A DNA stretch of 64,000 bases from Alphaproteobacteria bacterium (GTDB lineage Bacteria; Pseudomonadota; Alphaproteobacteria; Micropepsales; Micropepsaceae), in NCBI GenBank assembly GCA_016124635.1, contig WGNJ01000004.1:124001-188000 (forward strand), given 5' to 3'. The position numbers and the translations under genes are program-made. Below, one piece after another: positions 30,877-39,904 of the stretch. Position 1 is the stretch's first letter. Each line of letters starts with the position of its first letter. A model generated the notes under the pieces. The model did no database searches. It was not told the origin of the DNA and saw nothing but the letters and a program-made list of their open reading frames with translations.

Positions 30877-32013
30877 ATGAGCTTCGAGCAATTCAAGAAC
30901 CGCCCGTGCCCCGCTTGGTTTGCCGAGGCAGGGTTCGGCATCTTCATCCACTGGGGCATTTTTGCCGTGCCGGCGTTCGCGCCGCGTGGCCGCGCCATTC
31001 ACGAGTTGATGCGCGAGCACTACGACGACATGAATGCTTACCTGCCTTATGCCGAGTGGTACGAAAACGCCGCCCGCCTCGAAGGCAGCGCAACGGCGCG
31101 CCACCACGCTGAGAAATACGGCAATCGCCCGTATGCCGACTTCCGGCCCGCATTCGACGACGCCGCGCGCAACTTTGACGCCAATGCATGGGCCGATCTC
31201 TTCAAAGCTGCCGGCGCGCGCTACGTCGTCCTCGTCACCAAACACCATGACGGCTACTGCTTGTGGCCGACCGCAATCGAAAATCCGTGGCGCCCCGGGT
31301 GGCACAGTGAGCGCGATTTCGTCGGCGAACTTGCCGACGCGGTCCGGAGACGCGGCATCCGCTTCGGCCTCTATTACTCCGGCGGACTTGATTGGACCGC
31401 ACGCGCCGAGCCGATCGCCAATCTTGGTGACATGTTTGCTTGCGTGCCGACCGAACGCGAATACGCCGACTATGCAGCAGCGCAACTGCGCGAGCTCATC
31501 GCCCGCTACAAGCCGAGCGTGCTGTGGAACGACATCGCCTGGCCGTCGAAGCAGGATGTGCCAGGCCTCTTCGCCGACTACTATGCGGCCGTGCCTGACG
31601 GCGTCGTGAACGATCGCTGGCTCGCCGAGGACGCATTCTTCAACTATCTGCGTGAACCAGCCGCGCGCAAATCGTTCAACGAGACGATGAAAGCGCGCAT
31701 CCTCGCGGCGACCGGCCCGCTGGAAAATCCACCGCCGCCGCACTGCGACTTCCGCACAGTCGAATATGGGATCGGCGCGCCGCCCAAAGACAAGAAATGG
31801 GAAGCCTGCCGAGGGCTCGGCCTGGCCTTTGGCTACAACCGCGAAGAGCTACCCTCGGACTATCTCTCCGGTACCGAGCTGATTGCTCTCCATAGAGACG
31901 TCACGTCGGCAGGCGGCAATCTTCTGATCAATGTCGGCCCGATGGCCGACGCCACGATCCCGCCCGAGCAGCGCGACCCGTTTCTGGCCCTCGGCAAGGC
32001 ACTTCAATCCTGA
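30877..32013 (+). CDS. Alpha-L-fucosidase-like glycoside hydrolase (GH29)
   Basis: A 378-residue GH29 catalytic domain: WFAEAGFGIFIHWGIFAVPA, YVVLVTKHHDGYCLWP, FGLYYSGGLDW and the nucleophile aspartate in VLWNDIAWP (about residue 215). NLLINVGPMADATIP ends the barrel. No signal peptide is visible, so it may act in the cytoplasm. The usual C-terminal beta-sandwich is absent. Start at ATG 30877 (MSFEQFKNR). Its end overlaps the convergent nuclease gene by 10 bp. Confidence 0.9.
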   Translation: MSFEQFKNRPCPAWFAEAGFGIFIHWGIFAVPAFAPRGRAIHELMREHYDDMNAYLPYAEWYENAARLEGSATARHHAEKYGNRPYADFRPAFDDAARNFDANAWADLFKAAGARYVVLVTKHHDGYCLWPTAIENPWRPGWHSERDFVGELADAVRRRGIRFGLYYSGGLDWTARAEPIANLGDMFACVPTEREYADYAAAQLRELIARYKPSVLWNDIAWPSKQDVPGLFADYYAAVPDGVVNDRWLAEDAFFNYLREPAARKSFNETMKARILAATGPLENPPPPHCDFRTVEYGIGAPPKDKKWEACRGLGLAFGYNREELPSDYLSGTELIALHRDVTSAGGNLLINVGPMADATIPPEQRDPFLALGKALQS

Positions 32014-33719
32014 TCGCAGGCGATCTCCTCAAGCCGCTCGGCGAGCCGATTGATCTGCCATTCGCGCATCAGCGCCGCTGCACGGGCCCAGTTCGGCTTC
32101 TGATCCGGCAGTTTGGGGATCGGCGCCGTTCGGTCCATCGTCGCGATCCGTTTGAACAGCCGTAACTCATCCGACTGCGCCGGAAAATTCCCCGCTTTGA
32201 GCAACGCTTCGAGCGTGCCGTATTTGCGCACCAGATTGGCGGCACCAGCCAGTCCAACGCCGCGCGCGCCCGGAAGCTTGTCCGACGGATCGCCGCGCAG
32301 CGCGATGAAGTCGGGCACTTGTTCGGGCTCGACGCCGTAGCGCTCGCGCACACCCGCGGGATCGATCCGTTCCCACTCACCACCCTTCTTCGGGAACAAG
32401 ATCGTCGTGCGGTCCGATGCGAGCTGAAACATGTCACGGTCGCCGCTTGCGACGATCACATTGCCGCCGCGCTTTGTCTCCGCCGCAACGGCAGAGGCGA
32501 TGAAGTCGTCAGCTTCGTAACCAGCGTGCTTCGCCGCCGCGAACCCAAACGCTTCAACCACCTGCGGCAGCACGTCAAGCTGCTCAAGCAGCGCTTCGTC
32601 GAACTCGCGGCCCGACTGATAGTCCGAATATTCTTCGTGCCGGTAGGTCGAGGCGTCGAGCGTGTCCCAGCCGACGAACACGGCGCGCGGCTCTTCCGCT
32701 TGATAGAGCCGCACCATCATGTTGCAGAAGCCGAGGATGGCGCCCGCCGGCTTCTTGCCTTTGCGCATGATCGATTTCGGCAGCGCATGATATGAGCGAT
32801 GCGCAAAGTTATCGCCGTCGATCACCAGCAGCGGCCGCATGCGGGACGCTTTCTTCGGCTTCGCCTGCGCGACCACCTTGGCGGGTTTCGAACGCGGTGC
32901 CTTGGACGCTGCCTTCGAAGTCGTTCGCGGCATCTTCCCCGTTCCCTCTAGCTCTATCCAAGCCGGCGCATGATCGCTCGCTCCCGGCTTACCGCGCACG
33001 TCGCGATCGACACTGGCTGCGACCAGCATCGTCGCCGCCGCAGGACTGAGTAGCAGATGATCGATGCGCAAACCGGAATTGTGAAGCCACGCGTTCCGCA
33101 GATAATCCCAGAACGTATACATCGGCTCCTTGGGATGTATCGTGCGGATCGCGTCGACCCACCCTTGGGTCAGTAATTCCTGAAACCGCTGCCGCGGTTG
33201 CGGCTGCACCAGCGCATTGTTGCGGTAAGTGCCCGACTTCGAAACATAGATGTCGAAATCGGTCGGCACGACGTTGTAGTCCCCGGCGAGCACGATCGGC
33301 ACCCCCGACGCGCAAAGATCGGCCGCGTGGCGCAAGAGGCGATCCATCCACGCCAGCTTGTATTTGAACTTCGGCCCCGGCTGCGGATTGCCGTTCGGCG
33401 CATAGAGCGATGTGACGATCACCCCGTTCACCGCCGCCTCGATATAGCGCGCCTCCCTGTCTGCAGGGTCGCCCGGCAATCGATCGCGCGTTAGAACAGG
33501 CTCGGCGCCGCGCGCCAAGATGGCGACGCCGTTCCATGACTTCTGCCCGCGCCAGACCGCGCCGTATCCCGCATTCTTCAGTGCCGCGGCTGGAAACTCG
33601 GCATCCGTCGCCTTCAATTCCTGCAGGCAAACGACGTCTGGCTTCGCCGACTTCAGATAGCCCAGAAGGTTGTCGAGCCGCGCCCGAACGTTGTTGATGT
33701 TGAACGTCGCGATCTTCAT
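32004..33719 (-). CDS. Fused exodeoxyribonuclease III and FEN/PolA-type 5'-3' exonuclease
   Basis: A 571-residue single open frame joins two repair nucleases. Residues 1-258 are ExoIII: TFNINNVRARL, catalytic E34 in LQELK, D147/N149 in AGDYNVVPTD and the SDHAP pair near 249-250. A Lys/Ala/Pro linker covers about 260-293. Residues 295-571 are a 5'-nuclease of the PolA N-terminal/FEN type: LLVIDGDNFAHRSYHA, YEADDFIAS, ASGDRDMFQL and LRGDPSDKLPGARGVG. All acidic metal-binding clusters look intact. ExoIII nicks at abasic sites and the FEN part could remove the flap, so one protein could do both excision steps (inference). Internal ATGs at about residues 263 and 294 could also give a free FEN. Confidence 0.9.
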   Translation of the reverse strand: MKIATFNINNVRARLDNLLGYLKSAKPDVVCLQELKATDAEFPAAALKNAGYGAVWRGQKSWNGVAILARGAEPVLTRDRLPGDPADREARYIEAAVNGVIVTSLYAPNGNPQPGPKFKYKLAWMDRLLRHAADLCASGVPIVLAGDYNVVPTDFDIYVSKSGTYRNNALVQPQPRQRFQELLTQGWVDAIRTIHPKEPMYTFWDYLRNAWLHNSGLRIDHLLLSPAAATMLVAASVDRDVRGKPGASDHAPAWIELEGTGKMPRTTSKAASKAPRSKPAKVVAQAKPKKASRMRPLLVIDGDNFAHRSYHALPKSIMRKGKKPAGAILGFCNMMVRLYQAEEPRAVFVGWDTLDASTYRHEEYSDYQSGREFDEALLEQLDVLPQVVEAFGFAAAKHAGYEADDFIASAVAAETKRGGNVIVASGDRDMFQLASDRTTILFPKKGGEWERIDPAGVRERYGVEPEQVPDFIALRGDPSDKLPGARGVGLAGAANLVRKYGTLEALLKAGNFPAQSDELRLFKRIATMDRTAPIPKLPDQKPNWARAAALMREWQINRLAERLEEIACDQD

Positions 33720-33756
33720 CAGCCGAGCCGCGCTCGCCTCTTCGAGCGCCGCGGCT

Positions 33757-35613
33757 TCACGCCTTTGCCAACCGAGCTTCCGCCGCAGCGATCATTGCCT
33801 TGTAGCGCGGATGGTCCCGGATCGGATCGAGATCGGCATCCTGTTTCGTCCAGTTGATATGCTCGATCCCGGAAGCAGCCGTCACCGGCTCGAGCAAATC
33901 GAGCGCCTCGTCGATCAGCCCAAGACGGGCATACGCGCATCCGAAATTGTAGCGCATGTTCTTGTTGTCCGGATTGAGCAGGAGAGCGCGTTTCGCCCAA
34001 TCTCGCGCCCGCTCGACGTTCCGCAGCACGCAATGAGCGCCCACCGCAAATCCCATGGCCGAACCGTTGTCGGGTTCGCTCGTGATGACCTTGTTGACTC
34101 GCTCCAGCGTACGCTCGGCCGCGCGGCGGGCGCCGTCGTCGTCGCGGATGCTTTCGTAACAGGACATCAGCATGCCAACCGAACCGAAGTCGGACTCCAT
34201 CAGCGACGCAGCTTTCTCGAAGTAACGGATCGCCTCTGGAATTTTGCGAATGGCGTAGCTGAATCGTGCCGCAGCGTAGTTGACCTCGTAGGATTCGGGA
34301 TCGAGACGCAAAGCCGTCTCGATCTCGGCGCGCGCCTCGTCGTACCGCGCATTGTCCTTCAGATAGTCCGATTTGGCGGCGTGAGCTTCAGCCAGATTAT
34401 TGTCGATACTGAGCGCTCTCTCAGCCGCCTCCAGTCCGCCCTCGCCTTCCGCGCGCTCATGGCGAAGACGAACTTGCGCTGTTGCGATCAACGCCCACGC
34501 CAACGCGTAGTTGGGATCGATCGCCACGGCTTGGCGGCAGAGCCTGATGATCGCCTCGCTGCGGTGTACGTTTCCGATCGTGCCGGTGACATTGTACTGC
34601 CGCGCCATCAGGTAGAGATTGTAGGCTTCGAGGTTGGTGGTCCCGCGTTTCTCGATCGCCTTTTTCTCTTCCGGCAACAGTTTCAACTTCAGCGCCGACA
34701 CGATCGCCTGAGAGATTTCGTCCTGCAGCGCGAAGATGTCGTTGAGATCGCGGTCGTAGCGCTCGGCCCAGATGTGTCCGCCGCTCGCGTCGATGAGCTG
34801 CGCGGTGATCCGCACACGTCCGCCGGCTTTGCGCACGCTACCTTCGAGCACGTGGCTCACCCTCAGCTGCCGCGCGATTTGCACGACGTCGACATGCTTG
34901 CCCTTGAACGTGAACGCCGTATTGCGCGCTGCCACCCACAGCGCCGACACCTTCGAGAGGTCGGTGATGATATCTTCGCTGATCCCGTCGGAGAAATATT
35001 CCTGCTCGCTGTCGCCGCTCATATTTGCGAACGGCAATACGCAGATCGCCACGCGCGACCGCGAACCGCCGATATCGCTCGTATCAGCGCTCATCTCTTT
35101 CGGCCGAATTGCGAAGACATGGACGGGTCGCTCGATGTTCTTGACCGTATGGGGACCGAGATCCTCAAGGTCGCCCTCGATCTTCCCCGTCACCTGATCG
35201 CACACATTGCGCGATAAGGCGATACCGCCGACGGGCGCCAAAGCTTGTAGCCTCGCCGCGACGTTAACCCCGTCGCCGTAGATGTCGTCGCCCTCGACCA
35301 TCACGTCGCCCAGATTGATGCCGATCCGATAACGCAGGCGTCGTCCTTCCGGCACTTGGGCCTCCGCCTCGCCCATGGCCTCTTGAATCTCCATGGCGCA
35401 GGTGACCGCGGCGACGGCGCTCGGAAACTCGACGAGGACGCCGTCACCCATCAGCTTGAAAATGCGGCCGCTGTGCCGGTCGACGCAGGGATCGAAGAGC
35501 GATGCCCGGTTGGCTTTCAGACGCTCCAGCGTCCCGGCCTCGTCGCGCTCCATCAAGCCGCTGTACCCGACGACGTCGGCGGAAAATATGACCGTAAGCT
35601 TTCGCTGCACCAT
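33757..35613 (-). CDS. Class III adenylate/guanylate cyclase with TPR repeats
   Basis: About 618 residues. The N-terminal class III cyclase domain (about 1-170) shows the two metal Asp regions VIFSADVVGYSGLM and GDGVLVEFPS, and the DIYGDGVNVAARLQ motif. A TolB/FlgO-like beta domain follows (AICVLPFANMSGDSEQEYFSDGIS), then a membrane-free region with about six TPR units up to the C-terminus. This is a common alphaproteobacterial architecture that makes cAMP in response to unknown cues. ATG at 35613 follows GAGG; a TTG 9 nt upstream is also open. Confidence 0.88.
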   Translation of the reverse strand: MVQRKLTVIFSADVVGYSGLMERDEAGTLERLKANRASLFDPCVDRHSGRIFKLMGDGVLVEFPSAVAAVTCAMEIQEAMGEAEAQVPEGRRLRYRIGINLGDVMVEGDDIYGDGVNVAARLQALAPVGGIALSRNVCDQVTGKIEGDLEDLGPHTVKNIERPVHVFAIRPKEMSADTSDIGGSRSRVAICVLPFANMSGDSEQEYFSDGISEDIITDLSKVSALWVAARNTAFTFKGKHVDVVQIARQLRVSHVLEGSVRKAGGRVRITAQLIDASGGHIWAERYDRDLNDIFALQDEISQAIVSALKLKLLPEEKKAIEKRGTTNLEAYNLYLMARQYNVTGTIGNVHRSEAIIRLCRQAVAIDPNYALAWALIATAQVRLRHERAEGEGGLEAAERALSIDNNLAEAHAAKSDYLKDNARYDEARAEIETALRLDPESYEVNYAAARFSYAIRKIPEAIRYFEKAASLMESDFGSVGMLMSCYESIRDDDGARRAAERTLERVNKVITSEPDNGSAMGFAVGAHCVLRNVERARDWAKRALLLNPDNKNMRYNFGCAYARLGLIDEALDLLEPVTAASGIEHINWTKQDADLDPIRDHPRYKAMIAAAEARLAKA

Positions 35614-35685
35614 GCGCCTCAACGATACTGACGACCAGTCTAAGGGTGGCCGCCCGGCACGGGAAGCACTTCGGAGGGCCGGGGC

Positions 35686-36114
35686 TCAGCGTATATGCGG
35701 CGTGCAGACGCTGTTGCCGCCGGTGCAGGACGGCCGCCCCTTCAGCTCGACGATACGCTCGTCGATCTTGCGGATCTCGCAGCCGACATAGGCGAGCCAG
35801 TAGTCCTCATTGCCCGAATCGAAGGCGCCGTACTCGTAGGCGCACTCCTTATCCTTGTAGACGACCCAGGCGCGCTCGACATCGCGCAGCCCTTCGGCGC
35901 TGCCCACGTAGAACACCTTTTGCGCCAGCAGCCCCTTGTACACGCGGTTGAGCGCCTTGTTCGCCGCGTCGAGATTGGCGGCGTAGCACTTGTGAAAGGC
36001 GGTCGCCGAGTGGATCACCTTCTCGCAATCCTGCTTCGGATAGAGCGGCGCGTCGGCAAAGGCGGTGCCGGCAAACCCGAACGCGGCGGCGACGACAAAG
36101 AGAAGGGCTTTCAT
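35686..36114 (-). CDS. DUF1311/LprI-like secreted protein
   Basis: A 142-residue protein with a signal peptide (LFVVAAAFGFAGTAFADA) and a lysozyme-inhibitor LprI-like domain: YAANLDAANKALNRVYKGLL, VERAWVVYKDKECAYE and paired cysteines. Such proteins are periplasmic; some LprI homologues bind lysozyme. The ATG at 36114 opens the signal peptide; a 21-residue upstream extension is not credible. Its 5' end faces the end of yghU. Confidence 0.8.
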   Translation of the reverse strand: MKALLFVVAAAFGFAGTAFADAPLYPKQDCEKVIHSATAFHKCYAANLDAANKALNRVYKGLLAQKVFYVGSAEGLRDVERAWVVYKDKECAYEYGAFDSGNEDYWLAYVGCEIRKIDERIVELKGRPSCTGGNSVCTPHIR

Positions 36115-36189
36115 GAGAACACGCTCCCTCGAGATGCGGTGCCTCCCGAGGGTGCGCTCAATCCAAAGCCGCTGCAATCGCCGCAGGCC

Positions 36190-37056
36190 TTATTCCGCGG
36201 CGGCCGCTTTCACTTTGTCGAAATCGCTGGCGTCGTGGCGTTCGATGAGTTGGCTCTCAGGTTCGCCCCACGCGCGGTTGACCATGCGCCCGCGCTGCAC
36301 CGCCGGACGCTTTGCGATCTGATCCGTCCAACGATTGACGTGCTTGTAATCCTGCACCGACAGGAACTCGCCGCCGTTATAGAGCAAGCCCTTCGACAGC
36401 GCGCCGTACCACGGCCAAATCGCCATGTCGGCGATCGTATATTCCGAGCCCGCGACGTACTCGTGTTCCGCGAGCTGCCGGTCAAGCACATCGAGCTGCC
36501 GCTTCACCTCCATCGCGAAGCGATCGATCGCATACTCGATCTTCATCGGCGCATAGGCATAAAAGTGTCCGAAGCCGCCGCCGAGATAAGGCGACGAGCC
36601 CATCTGCCAGAAGAGCCACGACATCGTCTCGGCGCGCTTGGCCGGATCCGTCGGCAGGAACGCGCCGAACTTCTCGGCCAGATGCACCAGGATCGCAGCC
36701 GATTCGAAAACGCGGATCGGCTTCGGCCCGGAGCGATCGAGCAGTGCCGGAATCTTCGAGTTCGGATTGATGGCGACGAAGCCCGAGCCGAACTGCTGTC
36801 CTTCGTTGATATTGATGATCCAAGCGTCGTACTCGGCGCCCTTGTGTCCGAGTGCGAGCAGCTCCTCGAACATCGTCGTCACCTTGACGCCGTTCGGCGT
36901 CGCCAACGAGTAGAGCTGAAACGGATGCTTGCCGACCGGCAGCTCTTTTTCGTGCGTCGGGCCGGCGATCGGTCGGTTGATCTTGGAGAAGCGGCCGCCG
37001 CTTTCTTTGTCCCAAACCCAAACCTTTGGCGGCACATATTCGTTGGCGTCGGCCAT
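36190..37056 (-). CDS. yghU: Glutathione-dependent disulfide-bond oxidoreductase (YghU-like GST)
   Basis: A 288-residue GST-fold protein matching YghU in length and motifs: YVPPKVWVWDKESGGRF near the start, KHPFQLYSLATPNGVKVT, INPNSKIPALLD and FESAAILVHLAEKFG. YghU acts as a disulfide-bond oxidoreductase using two glutathiones. ATG at 37056 (MADANEYV) follows GGAG at 7 nt; upstream in-frame ATGs would add non-family residues. It is divergent from a second GST gene. Confidence 0.93.
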   Translation of the reverse strand: MADANEYVPPKVWVWDKESGGRFSKINRPIAGPTHEKELPVGKHPFQLYSLATPNGVKVTTMFEELLALGHKGAEYDAWIININEGQQFGSGFVAINPNSKIPALLDRSGPKPIRVFESAAILVHLAEKFGAFLPTDPAKRAETMSWLFWQMGSSPYLGGGFGHFYAYAPMKIEYAIDRFAMEVKRQLDVLDRQLAEHEYVAGSEYTIADMAIWPWYGALSKGLLYNGGEFLSVQDYKHVNRWTDQIAKRPAVQRGRMVNRAWGEPESQLIERHDASDFDKVKAAAAE

Positions 37057-37205
37057 GTCATGCTCCATGTCGTCGAGTTGCGGTAGGGTTAGGATATGAG
37101 CGCCAGGCCCCACCTCCGGCAACCCCTGCAAACTACGTGAAAGCGTGGACAATTGCGTCACGGCTTTGTTACGCAAGCGAGAGCGCATCGACTCGGGAGG
37201 CTCAC

Positions 37206-37910
37206 ATGTCAGAACTCGTGGTTCATCACCTCGCGGGCGCCTGGGGCCTCCCGTCGGTCAGCCCGTTTTGCCTTAAGCTCGATGCTTACCTGCGTATGAC
37301 CGGCATCCCGCACAAAGCGGTCACGGCACCGACGCCGTTTGCAGCGCCGAAGCGCAAGGCGCCATGGATCGAGCATGAGGGCAAGGCGATCGGCGACTCG
37401 GGCTTCATCATCGACTACCTGCGCACCCGCTTTAACGTCGATCCCGATAAGAACCTGACGCCGGCGCAGCACGGAACCGCCCTCGCCCTTCGCCGCCTGA
37501 TCGAAGAGAACCTCTATTGGACGATGGTTTACGATCGCTGGGTCGTCGATGCGAATTGGCGCGTCTTCCGCAACGTGGTGCTCGGTGGCGTTCCCGTGCC
37601 GATGCGCTATGCGATTGCGCCGATGGCGCGGCGCAGCGTCCGCCAGCAGCTTCGCGGCCACGGCATCGGCATCCACTCGGCCGACGAAATCCACACCATC
37701 GGCAAGCGCGACGTAGCCGCCCTTAGCGACGTGCTCGGCGACAAGCCTTTCTTCATGGGCGACACACCGACGGAGGTCGATGCGATTGCCTACGGTCAGC
37801 TCGCCAACATCCTGTTGGTCCCGATCCCGACACCGATCAAGGACGAAGGCCTCGCACGCAAGAACCTGCCGGCGTTTCTCGATCGCTTTCGCCAGCGCTA
37901 TTACGCCTGA
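37206..37910 (+). CDS. Glutathione S-transferase family protein (Fax/metaxin-like)
   Basis: A 234-residue GST-like protein with thioredoxin fold VHHLAGAWGLPSVSPFCLKL, then KAPWIEHEGKAIGDSGFIIDYL, and an all-helical C-domain including FFMGDTPTEVDAIAYGQL. The pattern is that of failed-axon-connection-type GSTs. ATG at 37206 follows GGGAGGCTCAC. Its neighbour yghU is also a GST but on the other strand. Substrate unknown. Confidence 0.88.
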   Translation: MSELVVHHLAGAWGLPSVSPFCLKLDAYLRMTGIPHKAVTAPTPFAAPKRKAPWIEHEGKAIGDSGFIIDYLRTRFNVDPDKNLTPAQHGTALALRRLIEENLYWTMVYDRWVVDANWRVFRNVVLGGVPVPMRYAIAPMARRSVRQQLRGHGIGIHSADEIHTIGKRDVAALSDVLGDKPFFMGDTPTEVDAIAYGQLANILLVPIPTPIKDEGLARKNLPAFLDRFRQRYYA

Positions 37911-38412
37911 CGACGCGACCCGCGCGCGGACTCTACGTACCCCCCGTTTATCCGCTACATCGGCGGATATCCGCCATTTCATCCGCTACAAATCCGCTAC
38001 ATGTGTATGCACAAGGCCTTGCGTTTTTGCCATGGCGGGACAGACAAACGGCGCGCGCCTCTTCTGCTCCGTAAGCGAGAAGCAAAACTTCGGGCGGGTC
38101 GGCCGGCTCGTATTTGCAATGTCAATGAGCGCACCCGCAATCGCGCGGGCGAAATCGACCCACGATGCACCGGCGCCCTTCACGCGTCAACACAATATTG
38201 CGAATAAAGCAATTTTATGTCCCATCATCTTCGGTACGGGATCTTGAACGTCGCCGCCGATCGGCTTGTTGTCCTGGTTCTGCCTAGACAGCGCCGGATC
38301 GGTCGCCTCTGGAAATCCGTCAAACGCCGTCATCAACGTTCTGGTTCTGCTGATCGCAGTGGGACCGCTTTGGCGGCCGGCAAAGAACTGATCCTGGCGT
38401 TGACAGCGGCCA
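37911..38412. other. 502-bp intergenic region with short direct repeats and a palindrome
   Basis: No convincing gene. Three copies of ATCCGCTACA occur at 37950-37959, 37981-37990 and 37992-38001, and a perfect 14-bp palindrome GGCGGATATCCGCC at 37962-37975 lies between the first two. The remaining sequence to 38412 shows no clear signal. The repeats could be a binding-site array or the trace of an inserted element. Confidence 0.55.
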
Positions 38413-38871
38413 TTAGTTCAACACGTATATTGCGCCGTTCAAGCTCGCGGCAAACGCGACCCAAGCGGCGTAAGGCACGAACAAGACGGCAGCTGTGCGA
38501 CTGTGCGGCCATGCCGTCGGAATGAACAGAACGACCGCGACAAAAAGAGATCCGACAACGAGAAGAGCGGCGCCGATGAGATGCGCGCCGAAGAATGCCG
38601 GCGACCAGAGAAAATTCAATATCAACGCAACACTCCAAAGGAGCATGGCAATGCTTCTCGGCGCGGCAGCCCAAATCCTCCACCCGGCAATCGCTATACA
38701 GATGTAGAGAACTGTCCAAACCGGCGCGAAGAGCCATCCAGGCGGCGTGAAACTCGGTTTGGCCAGATTTGCGTACCACGCACCCGGCACAGTTGCATAT
38801 CCGATTGCCAGACCGACTCCGACCACCAGGAGCAGGAACACCGCGACCTGTTGAACGTCCGCAGTTCTCAT
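38413..38871 (-). CDS. tspO: TspO/MBR family tryptophan-rich sensory protein
   Basis: A 152-residue membrane protein with five helices. Family marks are WYANLAKPSFTPPGWLFAPVW, FLWSPAFF and the C-terminal WVAFAASLNGAIYVLN. TspO binds porphyrins and acts in tetrapyrrole and oxidative or light stress responses, including in photosynthetic alphaproteobacteria. It lies beside a singlet-oxygen regulon but no matching promoter was found upstream of it. Start ATG at 38871. Confidence 0.95.
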   Translation of the reverse strand: MRTADVQQVAVFLLLVVGVGLAIGYATVPGAWYANLAKPSFTPPGWLFAPVWTVLYICIAIAGWRIWAAAPRSIAMLLWSVALILNFLWSPAFFGAHLIGAALLVVGSLFVAVVLFIPTAWPHSRTAAVLFVPYAAWVAFAASLNGAIYVLN

Positions 38872-38990
38872 TGCATTGCCCGAGTTTCATCAATTGTACG
38901 GTAAAGCCGCGTCGTTGGACCACGCCGATGCTCAGTTCATAAGCCATAAGCAAGCCAAGAAACCGCGGGAGCCGAAAATCAGCGGCCGGC

Positions 38991-39019
38991 TGATCCGACA
39001 GCGCAACAAAATCGTAGTG
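38991..39019 (+). promoter_or_regulatory. ECF11 (RpoE/ChrR)-type promoter of the SDR gene
   Basis: TGATCC-N17-GTAGTG. The same -35/-10 pair and exact 17-nt spacing recur at four other starts in the neighbouring cluster. It lies 27 bp before the SDR ATG with a GAGG ribosome site in between. Confidence 0.8.
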
Positions 39020-39046
39020 TCTGGCAAAAAGAGGCGTGAGCAATCC

Positions 39047-39904
39047 ATGTGGTCGGTGGTCGTCACCGGGGCATCAAGCGGAATTGGTCGCGCCACTGCC
39101 GCAGTCTTGGTCGCCAAGGGCTATCGCGTCTTCGGCAGCGTCCGCGACCGGGCCGCCGGCGATAGGATTGCTGGCGAACTCGGCGATCGCTTCATCCCGC
39201 TTCGTTTCGATGTCACCAGCGAGACCGAACTGCGCGCGGCCGAGACGGCCGTACGCGACGCATTGCAAGGCACAACGCTCGCGGGTCTCGTCAACAATGC
39301 CGGCATTGCAATTCCGGGACCGCTACTGCATCAGCCCTTGGAGGTTTTTCGCCGCCACATCGAGGTCAATCTGATCGGCGCCTTCACGGTAACTCAAGCC
39401 TTCTTGCCGCTGCTCGGCGCGGACCGCGCGCTTCAAGGTCCGCCCGGCCGCATTGTCAACGTTTCGACGTTGGGCGGCGCGATCGGCGCGCCGCTGCTCG
39501 CCGGATATTGTTCTTCCAAGCACGGACTAGAAGGTCTTTCCGAATGCCTTCGGCGGGAGCTCATGATCTACGGTATCGACGTCGTCGTCGTGGCGCCCGG
39601 CGCGATCAAGACGCCGATCTGGGACAAGGCACAGGCCTTCGACACCTCGATATACGGGCGAACGGACTACGGCCCGGCCATGCAGAAACTCCAAGCGATG
39701 TTGGAAGACGGCAACCGGTCCGGCCTCTCGGCCGAACAAGTTGGCGAGTTGATCCACACCGCATTGACGGTCCCAAAGCCGCGCGTGCGCTATGTTCTGA
39801 CGCGCGCCAAGTTCATGAACTGGATCTTGCCGGGCTTGTTGCCCAAGCGCTGGGTCGATCGCATCGCCGCGCGGCGGCTTGGCATCGACCGCAAGCTTAC
39901 ATAA
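39047..39904 (+). CDS. Short-chain dehydrogenase/reductase of the singlet-oxygen regulon
   Basis: A 285-residue SDR: VVVTGASSGIGRATA, NNAGIAIPGPLL, VNVSTLGG and YCSSK. The ATG at 39047 begins the cofactor-binding strand and is preceded by AAAGAGGCG. An ECF11-type promoter 27 bp upstream places it under the neighbouring RpoE-like sigma factor. SDRs are part of the RpoE/ChrR regulon in related bacteria. Its end overlaps the convergent chrR gene by 8 bp. Substrate unknown. Confidence 0.9.
   Translation: MWSVVVTGASSGIGRATAAVLVAKGYRVFGSVRDRAAGDRIAGELGDRFIPLRFDVTSETELRAAETAVRDALQGTTLAGLVNNAGIAIPGPLLHQPLEVFRRHIEVNLIGAFTVTQAFLPLLGADRALQGPPGRIVNVSTLGGAIGAPLLAGYCSSKHGLEGLSECLRRELMIYGIDVVVVAPGAIKTPIWDKAQAFDTSIYGRTDYGPAMQKLQAMLEDGNRSGLSAEQVGELIHTALTVPKPRVRYVLTRAKFMNWILPGLLPKRWVDRIAARRLGIDRKLT

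Noticed and set aside
37950..38001. Repeats at 37.95 kb as a CRISPR array
   Set aside because: The units are only 10 bp with irregular spacing of 1 to 21 bp, no spacers of normal size and no cas genes.
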